Assembly: GCF_014050225.1 (NCBI RefSeq)
Contig: NZ_JACFXV010000031.1
Location: 103,094-167,093, forward strand
Direction of reading: 5' to 3'
Length of the DNA: 64,000 nucleotides
Source of the DNA: Stappia albiluteola
GTDB lineage: Bacteria > Pseudomonadota > Alphaproteobacteria > Rhizobiales > Stappiaceae
Position 1 is the first letter of the stretch. Every line of letters begins with the position of its first letter. The notes under the pieces were generated by a model, which saw nothing but the letters and a program-made list of their open reading frames with translations, had not been told where the DNA came from and made no database searches. Of this stretch, positions 51,754-59,866 are shown one piece after another. The translations under genes were made by a program, and so were the position numbers.

Positions 51754-52503
51754 ATGCACACGCTTTCGACTTTCAAAAAGAAGCTGGAAACCTTTTCGCC
51801 GATCCCGCAAAGCGAATTCGACACGCTTGTCCGCAAGCTCGGCAAGCCCAAGGTTCTCGAAGCGCGCGAGGAACTGCGCTTCGAGCATGGCTGGCCGCAC
51901 CGCTCCTATCTCGTCGCCGAAGGCTGGGCCTGCACGGTCAAACAGCTCAACAACGGCAGCCGCCAGATCCTCGACATCGCGATTGCCGGCGACATCATCG
52001 GCGCGCGCGGCATGCTGCTCAGAAACGTCAATTACTGCGGGCAGTTGCTGACGCCGTCGATCGTTTACGAGCTATCGTCGCGCACCATCTTCGACCTGCT
52101 GGATTCCGCCCCCCGCCTCGCTGCCGCGCTGATGTGGTCGCTGTCGCGCGACGACGCGATCCTGATCGAACATTTCATCAGCATCGGCCGCAGGACCGCC
52201 GCGGAGAGGGTTCTGCATTTCTTCCTGGAGTTGAAACACCGGCTGCAGCTGATCGGCAAATGCAACGGCAACAGCTACGCCTGCCCGCTCAGCCAAGGGC
52301 ACATTGCCGACGCACTGGGGCTGACCCCGGCGCACCTGAATCGGGTCATCAGGGACCTGCGGGAAGACGGGATATTGAACGTGAAGGATGGAACGGTGGA
52401 AATCCTGGATCCGGTCCGCGCCGCTGCACTATGCGGTCATGACCCGCGCTACCTGGATCACCAACCCATCGGCGCCGAAGGCCGGAAGCGCGCAGGCTGC
52501 TGA
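51754..52503 (+). CDS. Crp/Fnr family transcriptional regulator
   Basis: This 249-residue protein has a cyclic-nucleotide-binding-like domain (20-150) and a C-terminal Crp HTH (about 175-230: CPLSQGHIADALGLTPAHLNRVIRDLREDGIL). It lacks the N-terminal Cys cluster of oxygen-sensing Fnr, so the signal is unknown. The ATG at 51754 has AGGGA upstream; an in-frame GTG at 51727 is possible. Two unknown genes follow. Confidence 0.85.
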   Translation: MHTLSTFKKKLETFSPIPQSEFDTLVRKLGKPKVLEAREELRFEHGWPHRSYLVAEGWACTVKQLNNGSRQILDIAIAGDIIGARGMLLRNVNYCGQLLTPSIVYELSSRTIFDLLDSAPRLAAALMWSLSRDDAILIEHFISIGRRTAAERVLHFFLELKHRLQLIGKCNGNSYACPLSQGHIADALGLTPAHLNRVIRDLREDGILNVKDGTVEILDPVRAAALCGHDPRYLDHQPIGAEGRKRAGC

Positions 52504-52545
52504 TCTGAAAGCATTAATTCCGCCGCTCCGCCAAAACGGCAAGCT

Positions 52546-53139
52546 TCACTCATCTGTTTTCCCGGCGGTCCCGTTCCGCCTGGCCGGCGCCTTGGCGCCG
52601 CAAGCTGCCTGCAGCCGCGGAAGAAACGACCAGATATCGCGGTTGAGCTTTGTCAGGTCCGCGATCGCCTTGCTGATCTGCTTCAGGCGCATTTCGTCCA
52701 TCGGCTTCATCTCGCCCCAGCGCAGGTGACCGCGCACCTCCTGCAGCTTCATGGTCTGCGTGTGGGTGATCTCTCCGGTCTCGCCGACCGTATACAGGCA
52801 ATGGTTGAATTCGTTGCGGACGCGGCTGGCCTTGTTGAACCGCGCAATCAGCTTGTCGAGTTCGGCCGCAACGTCGGGATCGCGGATCTTCACCTTGGCC
52901 AGGCGCTGGATCAGGTCGAGTCGCGCCCGCGTCGTGTTTAGCGTGGTGAAGACGATTGCCGCAGATACTTCGTCTGTTGCAAGCAATATCGACAATACAT
53001 AGATGAACAGGCTCTCATTGTTCGACCAGCTGAAGACTATATTGCCGATCAGCGCGAGGACGCGCGATCTTTGCTCGGCGGTCTTGGGCGCCGCCGCTTC
53101 AATGCTCGCGAAATCCGGCGGAGGTGGAATGTGCGCCAT
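52546..53139 (-). CDS. Hypothetical helical protein
   Basis: The 197-residue protein is predicted mostly helical, with a hydrophobic stretch about 40-75 (IGNIVFSWSNNESLFIYVLSILLA) and a charged C-terminal half. I recognise no family. The ATG at 53139 follows GGGAGGG. It is divergent from the gene at 53297. Confidence 0.7.
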   Translation of the reverse strand: MAHIPPPPDFASIEAAAPKTAEQRSRVLALIGNIVFSWSNNESLFIYVLSILLATDEVSAAIVFTTLNTTRARLDLIQRLAKVKIRDPDVAAELDKLIARFNKASRVRNEFNHCLYTVGETGEITHTQTMKLQEVRGHLRWGEMKPMDEMRLKQISKAIADLTKLNRDIWSFLPRLQAACGAKAPARRNGTAGKTDE

Positions 53140-53296
53140 TTTTTCCCTCCCGAATCGTCCGTTGAGGAACCCATTTAATTTTTGAATAATAGATGAAAAT
53201 GCTATTGTAATCTGAACGTTTTTCATTCGACGTGAAATGCAGGGGCGCCATCACGCCGACATGCAGCCTGCGGCAGGTTGCGCCGGAGAATCGACA

Positions 53297-53842
53297 ATGT
53301 TGGAGATGTGGAAAGCCAGGAGGGCCCGCAAGGCCGCCGTGGCAACGATCCTGCCGCTTGTCGAGCGGTCGCGCTTCCGGAGCGGACAGTTCTCCGACAG
53401 CCATTGGCTCGACGCCTATATGGTCGGTTTTCTCGTGATGCTTATCACCCTCGTCGCGCAAAGGCGGGTGCACTCCCTTGGATCCGATACGCTGGGGAAC
53501 GTGCAGGCCGACGCCTGGCAGGAAATTACCGGGCTGCCCGGAAATATCGTCGGCGAGGAAGCTTGCCTGCTGAGCGCGACCGGCCATCGCGATTTCGAGC
53601 GCGGCTGCGAGAATGCCTCCAAGCTCATGAATGCGATAATCTCGGGCGCCGAGCGACACCCCTCAAGCGAAGAATCCGGCAACCTGGGTGGCGCGATCTA
53701 TGACGACGACGCTTCGGCGGCTCTCCCCCCAGGACTTGGAGACACCGAACACGACCGGAACCTGCAGTCGATGTGGCGGGAGTTTTTCGAAGGCCCGATG
53801 ACCTTGTCGCCGATCCAGGCCGCCGATCGCGACCGGCAATGA
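53297..53842 (+). CDS. Hypothetical protein
   Basis: This 181-residue protein has a basic N-terminus (MLEMWKARRARKAAVATILP), a moderately hydrophobic segment about 40-58 (WLDAYMVGFLVMLITLVAQ) and an acidic C-terminal part. No family recognised. GGAG precedes the ATG. Similar lone genes are common in rhizobial genomes. Confidence 0.65.
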   Translation: MLEMWKARRARKAAVATILPLVERSRFRSGQFSDSHWLDAYMVGFLVMLITLVAQRRVHSLGSDTLGNVQADAWQEITGLPGNIVGEEACLLSATGHRDFERGCENASKLMNAIISGAERHPSSEESGNLGGAIYDDDASAALPPGLGDTEHDRNLQSMWREFFEGPMTLSPIQAADRDRQ

Positions 53843-53951
53843 AATTCGCCGGTGCCGGTTTCGCGCGGTTTGACGTTCACTTGTTTTTCCGGCGCATGCT
53901 CCCTCCGCACCGGGCCGGCCTGACCGACAAGAATACGCTCAGGACATCGCT

Positions 53952-54203
53952 TCAGCGCTCGGGCCTGTTCATGCGAAGGGCGTAGGCGTTCGCTTTCGGC
54001 TTGCGCCGGCGCTGTTCGAGACGAACCGGCAGAATACGGCGAAAAGCGTCCGCGAAGGCCGTGTCGGCATCGGCGCTGTCGAACGTCCTTGCGAAGTGAA
54101 GGAAGGCCTCGAATTGCGCGTCCCCGTCGATGTCACCGGACGATCCGTCGCCGCCCGCAGCGGCCGCCTTGCCTCGACTGTCCCCTTGCTCAGGCCGTTT
54201 CAT
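53952..54203 (-). CDS. Small hypothetical protein downstream of the zinc-ribbon gene
   Basis: The 83-residue product has an acidic Gly/Ser/Asp-rich start, a central helix (EAFLHFARTFDSADADTAFADAFRR) and a basic tail. GAGGA precedes the ATG, which lies 11 bases after the stop of the zinc-ribbon protein, so the two may be translated together. It is not a known transposase part. Confidence 0.45.
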   Translation of the reverse strand: MKRPEQGDSRGKAAAAGGDGSSGDIDGDAQFEAFLHFARTFDSADADTAFADAFRRILPVRLEQRRRKPKANAYALRMNRPER

Positions 54204-54214
54204 CGCGGATGTCC

Positions 54215-54727
54215 TCAGGCAGGTTGCAGGGCAAGGAAAACATCGCGCATCGATGTCGCGCGACGTCCTGCCTTGGCGGAATAGACGGGATGAGCCAGGT
54301 CGCTCTTCTTGCGCCTCGGCGCAGCCGCCTTCCCGCTTTCAGGCGCCACCCTGTCGATGGATGAGTACATCGCCTTGTGCAGCCGATAGGCGAGAACCTT
54401 TGCTGTTTTCGCGGAGACACCCAGCGCCTCTTCGAGCTCCTTGGCAGGCATAATGCGGTCGGATTGCGCCACGAGATAGATCGACTGCAGCCAGATATGC
54501 ATGGGAAGCCGGCTGGCTTCGAACACTGTGCCGATCTTGACGGTGAAAGGCTTGAGGCAGTGGTAGCACTTGTAGGTGCCCATCCGGGTGCTCGACCCGT
54601 TCAGCTTTCTAATATTTCCCGCTTCGTGGCAGTGAGGGCAAACAGGCCCCTTGGGCCAGACCTGTTTTTCGACGAATTCATATGCCGCCTGTTCATTGCG
54701 GAAATAGCGTTCACTCAATACAGACAT
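54215..54727 (-). CDS. IS1595-type transposase zinc-ribbon protein without catalytic domain
   Basis: The 170-residue protein has the zinc ribbon of IS1595-like transposases (C30, C33, C54, C57; VCPHCHEAG and TYKCYHCLKPF) and the following HTH (MPAKELEEALGVSAKTAKVLAYRL). The DDE catalytic domain is absent: it ends after a basic linker. No terminal inverted repeats are visible. It is either a remnant or a domesticated DNA-binding protein. The start and GGGGGAG ribosome-binding site look intact. Confidence 0.75.
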   Translation of the reverse strand: MSVLSERYFRNEQAAYEFVEKQVWPKGPVCPHCHEAGNIRKLNGSSTRMGTYKCYHCLKPFTVKIGTVFEASRLPMHIWLQSIYLVAQSDRIMPAKELEEALGVSAKTAKVLAYRLHKAMYSSIDRVAPESGKAAAPRRKKSDLAHPVYSAKAGRRATSMRDVFLALQPA

Positions 54728-54848
54728 ACTCTACTCCCCCGCGAATACTCAAAGCATTCAACCGAACTCGCACCTCTCCTTTCATCGACTTCCACGATAA
54801 ATCATTACCTTAGGTATGTTAGTACGATCTACAAGAGAAGTAAATATT

Positions 54849-55562
54849 TCACCCTAATAACTTCGCGCATAAATAGCGAGAGAACCATCGATCTGCGACC
54901 TCCACCAAACAAGAGACAAACTTTCCATCTTCAGACAAAGAATTAAGGTAATCGATTTCACGTACGGTATTTACACAATTCATAATTGTTACGGATTTTT
55001 CGTATCGCCTTTTGGTAACAGAATCTTTCGTGCCGAGAAGAAAAAGCGTTGGCGCTTTCACCTGCGGAAGGATCGCCCGAACGAGATCCGGTCTCCCGCG
55101 CCTGGCTACATGTGCACCGATCGCCTCCGGCAGCAGGGCGGATACGAGGAGCGCGGCCGCGGTTCCGGTTCTCGCCGAAAACACTCCCAGGGGCAGCCGT
55201 TCGAGATCCCGCTGACCGCCGATCCATTCGATCGCCTCGACAATCCGGCCGGCGAGTTTGGCGACATCGAATACCGCGGCGAGGTCGTTCGCCTCCTCCT
55301 CCTCAAGGAGGTCGAAAAGCAATACGGCAAAACCGTAGGCCGCCAGGGCGCGCTGCAGGCATCGGTTATGCGGGCTGAGGCGGGAAGAGCCCGCTCCGAG
55401 CGCGAAGACGACGAGCCCGGGCGGATCGTCCGGCAGGGCAAGTATTCCCGGAAGCCGGCGCTTGCCGACCTGCACTTTCCGGAGAGGGACGCCGGGGGTC
55501 TCGGTAAGAAAGCCCCAGCGCTCCAGGATCAGGTCGGACCGTCGCATCCCCCCCGGCTGCAT
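54849..55562 (-). CDS. Degenerate dienelactone-hydrolase-like alpha/beta hydrolase
   Basis: This 237-residue protein has the alpha/beta hydrolase fold of small dienelactone hydrolase-like proteins (VVFALGAGSSRLSPHN, LPLGVFSARTGTAAALLVSA). The nucleophile Ser of the usual GASTG elbow is Arg131, and the final catalytic His motif is replaced by IDYLNSL. The 3' third is AT-rich. It starts one base after the hlyD stop and is the last gene of the secretion operon. Probably a non-catalytic protein or a decaying gene. Confidence 0.7.
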   Translation of the reverse strand: MQPGGMRRSDLILERWGFLTETPGVPLRKVQVGKRRLPGILALPDDPPGLVVFALGAGSSRLSPHNRCLQRALAAYGFAVLLFDLLEEEEANDLAAVFDVAKLAGRIVEAIEWIGGQRDLERLPLGVFSARTGTAAALLVSALLPEAIGAHVARRGRPDLVRAILPQVKAPTLFLLGTKDSVTKRRYEKSVTIMNCVNTVREIDYLNSLSEDGKFVSCLVEVADRWFSRYLCAKLLG

Positions 55563-55563
55563 G

Positions 55564-56919
55564 TCACGACTCCCTGAAAGCCCTCTGCATGGAATCGCGG
55601 ATCGGGCGCATCAGGTATTCGAAGAAGGTCCGCTCATGGGTCTTGATGTAGACCTCCGCCGGCATGCCCGGCGTCGGCTTGAACTCCGGCACCTTCTGTA
55701 CCCAGGACGGGTCGAGCGCCACGCGCGCCACATAAACGTCCGGACCGCTGGAGGTGGTGGGGGTCAGCTGTGACCTCTTGTCGTTCGGCAATGCGTCAGC
55801 GGAAATGTAGATCACCTTGCCGTCGATCATCGGCGTGATGCGCTTGTTGAGGGCCGTCAGCCGGATCACCGCGGCCTGCCCCTCACGAACATTGTCGATG
55901 TCCTGCGGACGAACCGGCACCTCGATGATCAGTTCTTCCTGCACCGGAACGATTTCCAGCACGTTCTTGCCGGCCTCGATCACGCCGCCCGGCGTGTGAT
56001 AGCGCAACTTCACGACCACGCCTTCCACCGGCGCGGTGATATTGATGCGGTCGAGTATGGCGCGCGCGGACCGGATACGCTCCTTGACGTCGTCCATTTC
56101 CGCGTTCACGTCATGGAGCTGCTCGACCACGGTCTTGATCGTCGTGTTGCGAGCGACCTGGATCTGCTCCTTGATGCGGGCGATGCGCTCGCGGGCGTCG
56201 CCGATTTCGCCGGTCAGGCGCCCGATTTCACCCTGAAGGTTTGCCTGCGCGCGCTGCAGCGCCAGGATTTCCGGCTTGCGGATCAGACCGCTCTTCAAAA
56301 GCGAGGTCTTGCCCTGCAGCTCTTCCTCGATCAGCGCCAGTTGCGAGCGGACCGCTTCAAGCTGCGTATTGCTTCCGCCGATACGCTGCTGCAGCGCGTT
56401 GATGCCGTCGGCAAGCGTCGCGATCTCGCTTTCCAGCGTGTTGCGCCGCGCGGTGAAGGTCAGTTTCTGGGCGTCAATGATCGCGGCGATGTCCGGATCG
56501 GCTTCTTCCTGCATGGTCATGACCGCCGGGAAGGAGATTTCCGTATCCCAGTTCATCTCCGCCTCGAAGCGCGATTGCATGGCCATCAGCCGGGCAAGGC
56601 GCAATTCGAGACGACGGAGCTCCGCCCGGGGCGTGGTGTCGTCGAGGACCACCAGTGACTCGCCCGGCTCGACCAGATCGCCTTCGCGGACCTTGATCTC
56701 CTTGATCACGCCGCCTTCGAAATGCTGGACGATCTTGTTTTCGCCGGTCGCGACGAAAACGCCCGAGGAGATGACCGCGCCGGAAATCGGCGCCGCGTTT
56801 GCCCAGAATGCGAAAACCAGCACGCAACCGGCCAGCAGCCCGTAGCCCGCCATCGTCGCCTTGCGGGTCGCCCGGTGGATCTGCTGATCGAAGCTGTCGT
56901 TCACCGCCAGATAGGACAT
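55564..56919 (-). CDS. hlyD: Type I secretion periplasmic adaptor, HlyD family
   Basis: The 451-residue membrane fusion protein has a short cytoplasmic start, one membrane helix (about 25-45), a biotinyl-lipoyl-like hairpin (IVQHFEGGVIKEIKVREGDLVEPGESL), a long coiled coil (about 125-300) and the beta-barrel domain (EELIIEVPVRPQDID), ending in HERTFFEYLMRPI. It links the ABC transporter to an outer-membrane TolC-type channel. The ATG at 56919 is chosen; a GTG at 56931 sits too close to GGGAG. Confidence 0.92.
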   Translation of the reverse strand: MSYLAVNDSFDQQIHRATRKATMAGYGLLAGCVLVFAFWANAAPISGAVISSGVFVATGENKIVQHFEGGVIKEIKVREGDLVEPGESLVVLDDTTPRAELRRLELRLARLMAMQSRFEAEMNWDTEISFPAVMTMQEEADPDIAAIIDAQKLTFTARRNTLESEIATLADGINALQQRIGGSNTQLEAVRSQLALIEEELQGKTSLLKSGLIRKPEILALQRAQANLQGEIGRLTGEIGDARERIARIKEQIQVARNTTIKTVVEQLHDVNAEMDDVKERIRSARAILDRINITAPVEGVVVKLRYHTPGGVIEAGKNVLEIVPVQEELIIEVPVRPQDIDNVREGQAAVIRLTALNKRITPMIDGKVIYISADALPNDKRSQLTPTTSSGPDVYVARVALDPSWVQKVPEFKPTPGMPAEVYIKTHERTFFEYLMRPIRDSMQRAFRES

Positions 56920-57036
56920 GGCGTGGAGCACTCCCGTAACACAGTGTTTATTTTTCTTGCGCCCTTCCGGGCTTCTGATGGCCGGGCCGCGCCCTCATGC
57001 GGGGCGCGGCTCGTGCTCGTGATTTTCATTCGAACA

Positions 57037-59736
57037 TCAGTTCGGTGCCGGCCTCGGCGCGGCCGCAGCTCCGGATTCCAGCGCTCCGCCGCCGCCGCTG
57101 CCCTGCTTCAGGAGCTGCAGCATGTCGTCCCGTTTGCCGAGCGCCTGGACCGTGCCGTCCTTCAGCAGCATGATCTTGTCGACGCTCTTCAACAGCGATG
57201 GGCGCTGCGTGATGGCGATGACCGTGATCTCCTTGGCCTTGGCCCGGACAAGAGCGCGGGCCAACGCCCTTTCGCCGGGAACGTCCAGATTGGAGTTCGG
57301 TTCGTCGAGCACCACCATGCGCGGATCGCCGAAGAAGGCGCGCGCCAGGCCGATACGCTGTTTCTGGCCACCCGAAAGCGGCGAACCGTCGACGCCGATC
57401 TGCGTCTCGTAGCCGGCGGCGAATTGCGAGATCATCTCGTGCACATCCGCCGTCTCGGCCGCGTCGAAAATGGCATCGTCCGTCGCATCCTCGCGCATGC
57501 GCGCGATATTGGCCTTGATCGTCGCCGGAAACAGCTGCACGTCCTGCGGCAGGTAGCCGACGCTTTCGCCGAACTGTCGCGGATCCCAGTTGCGAAGGTC
57601 CATGGAGTCGAGCCGCACGTTGCCGGCGGTCGGCACGATGGAACCGACCAGCATGCGCCCGAGCGTCGATTTGCCCGTACCCGAGGCGCCGACGATCGCC
57701 ATGGATTCTCCCGGCTCCAGCTCGAAGGATACGCCGTTCAGAATCACCTTCTTGGTGGGAGGCGGCACATAAAGAACGCGTTCGACGGTGACCTTGCCGC
57801 GCGCCCGGGGCAACCGCAGCCTTTCCAGGTTCAGCGGCGAATTGAAGAGCAGCGAGCGGATGCGGGCATAGGCGGAGCGCGCCTGCACGAAACCGCGCCA
57901 ACCTTCGATCGCACCCTCGATCGGAGCCAGCGCACGGCTGCCGACGATCGACGCGGCGATCAGCATGCCGCCGGTAAGCCGTCCTTCCAGCGCAAGCGCC
58001 GCGCCCCATCCCAGCAGCGTGATCTGCGTGGACAGGCGGACGAACTTCGAAATCCCCGACATCATCACGTTGTAGTCCTGGGCGACGACCTGGGCCTTCA
58101 GGGATTCAAGAGTCTCGCGGCCCCAGATCTGCACGCCTTCCGGGATCATGCCCATGGCGTTGATCACCTGCGCGTTGCGCGACATGGCGTCGGCCTGGAG
58201 ATTGGCCCGCATGCCGAAGGCGCTGGCCCGGCCGAAGGGTACGGCCGTCAGCTTCTGGTTGATCAGCGCGATCACCAGCAGGATGCAGCCCGTCGTCGAG
58301 ACGATGAAGCCCAGATGCGGGTGGATGAGGAAGACCGCCAGCAGGTAGACCGGGATCACCGGAATGTCGAAAATCGTCAGCAGCACGGGGCCTGTAATGA
58401 AATTGCGCAGCTGCTGCAGGTCGCCAAGCACCTGATATTCGCGGTTGGAGCCATTTTGCGATGCCTTGGCCGCGGCGCTCAGCACCGACGGTCCAAGCTG
58501 GGTTTCGGCGTCGACGGCAATCCGCATCAGGATGATGCGGCGGATCATGTCGAGCACCACGTGCACGAGGATGAAGCCCACCACCAGCGCCGTCAGCATG
58601 AGAAGGGTATCGGTGCTGCGGCTCGTCAGCACGCGGTCGGAAATCTGGAACAGATAGATCGGAATGCACAGAACCAGCGAATTCACGAAGAAGGAGAAGA
58701 TGCCGACCGTGATGAGATTGCGCCGGCAGCGGTTCAGGCCCTTGCCGAGCACTTCGCGGAAATTCTTGTCGGAATAGCGCTGCTCGAGCGGTGAGGACGA
58801 CGACGTGCCACCACCGCCGCCCCGACCGCCGCCATTGCCGCCGCCGCCGTTGCCGCCACCGCCCTTGCCGGTGCCGCCGCCACCGCCGGTCGCGGTCTGC
58901 ACGGGGGAGGATTTCTCGCCCGTCTCGGCCGGCTTGTTGGGCTTGAGTTCGATCTCGCGTTCGGCGCCGGTCTGGCGCTGGTCGATCCGCGCCTCTTCGC
59001 GTTGCGGCGGCGACGGAATTTCCTCGTCCTCGGGGTCGGAGAGGACTTTCGCCGCTTCCGCCCGCACCGAGGGACTGGCCTGTGTCGGCTCCGCCCCGGA
59101 TGGGCTTGCCTGCCGGGGCGCTTCGGCAGCGGCAGGGGACGCAACCGGACGCTCGGCCTGCGGCGGCGTGGCAGGCGTCTCGTCGGCCTGCGCCTGCCTG
59201 GCCGTCTCGGCGGAACTGGCCTCCGCCTTGACCTGGGGTTTCACCTCGGGCGCGGCTTCACGCTTCGGCTCCGGCCGCGCATCCTGCACGGTCTCGCCTG
59301 CCCTTGCCTGAGGGGCCGGGACTTCCGGAGCGAAGGAGGATACGGGGACCGGACCGGCGGGGGCGTCGAGCCGAGGGCTGAACGTCGCGGACGCAGCCAC
59401 TGCCGGCCGCGTCGGGGCGGCTTCCGCAGGTGCGGGCCGCGGCGGAGGGGCGTCTTTCGCCGGCGAGGCGGAAGGCGCGGTCGATGGGGCAAATCTCGGT
59501 TCTTTTCTTGTTGCTATCGTTTCGGCGGCCGTCTTCGGGGCCGGCTCCTCGTGAAGCGGCCTTTGGTGGCTCGTCTTGGGATGAGAAATGGATTTCGCCC
59601 GCTCGCGCAGGCGCTTGGCGAGCGAATAGACCTTTGCATGGCCTTCCGACGGGAAAGACCTGGCCTCTCCCTCGGCCAGATCGCCCGTTTCCGGCAAATC
59701 GTCTTTGTTGAATCCCTTGGAACCGCTTAGCTCCAC
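57037..59736 (-). CDS. Type I secretion ABC transporter with long N-terminal Pro/Ala/Gly-rich extension
   Basis: The 899-residue protein contains a type I secretion ABC exporter (PrtD type, about 330-890): six membrane helices, then the Walker A GASGTGKST (about 683), signature LSGGQKQR and Walker B MVVLDEPN. The first 300 residues are a low-complexity Pro/Ala/Glu-rich segment without a C39 peptidase, ending in a Gly-rich linker (58805-58890). The GTG start has AGGAGGG upstream. The extension may contact substrate or the cell envelope. Confidence 0.88.
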   Translation of the reverse strand: MELSGSKGFNKDDLPETGDLAEGEARSFPSEGHAKVYSLAKRLRERAKSISHPKTSHQRPLHEEPAPKTAAETIATRKEPRFAPSTAPSASPAKDAPPPRPAPAEAAPTRPAVAASATFSPRLDAPAGPVPVSSFAPEVPAPQARAGETVQDARPEPKREAAPEVKPQVKAEASSAETARQAQADETPATPPQAERPVASPAAAEAPRQASPSGAEPTQASPSVRAEAAKVLSDPEDEEIPSPPQREEARIDQRQTGAEREIELKPNKPAETGEKSSPVQTATGGGGGTGKGGGGNGGGGNGGGRGGGGGTSSSSPLEQRYSDKNFREVLGKGLNRCRRNLITVGIFSFFVNSLVLCIPIYLFQISDRVLTSRSTDTLLMLTALVVGFILVHVVLDMIRRIILMRIAVDAETQLGPSVLSAAAKASQNGSNREYQVLGDLQQLRNFITGPVLLTIFDIPVIPVYLLAVFLIHPHLGFIVSTTGCILLVIALINQKLTAVPFGRASAFGMRANLQADAMSRNAQVINAMGMIPEGVQIWGRETLESLKAQVVAQDYNVMMSGISKFVRLSTQITLLGWGAALALEGRLTGGMLIAASIVGSRALAPIEGAIEGWRGFVQARSAYARIRSLLFNSPLNLERLRLPRARGKVTVERVLYVPPPTKKVILNGVSFELEPGESMAIVGASGTGKSTLGRMLVGSIVPTAGNVRLDSMDLRNWDPRQFGESVGYLPQDVQLFPATIKANIARMREDATDDAIFDAAETADVHEMISQFAAGYETQIGVDGSPLSGGQKQRIGLARAFFGDPRMVVLDEPNSNLDVPGERALARALVRAKAKEITVIAITQRPSLLKSVDKIMLLKDGTVQALGKRDDMLQLLKQGSGGGGALESGAAAAPRPAPN

Positions 59737-59866
59737 CGTCTTACCCTCCTGCTCGCCGTCGCCGGACCGATGGGGGCGGGGTATTCCCCACCCTGGCCGG
59801 GCACCTGGCTCGCAATTCGTTTCAACGCGTTACATCTGAAGCTGTGAGTCAAAGCCGGCCGAGCCG

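Noticed and set aside
54215..54727. Complete insertion sequence
   Set aside because: The catalytic domain is missing, and I see neither terminal inverted repeats nor a target-site duplication.
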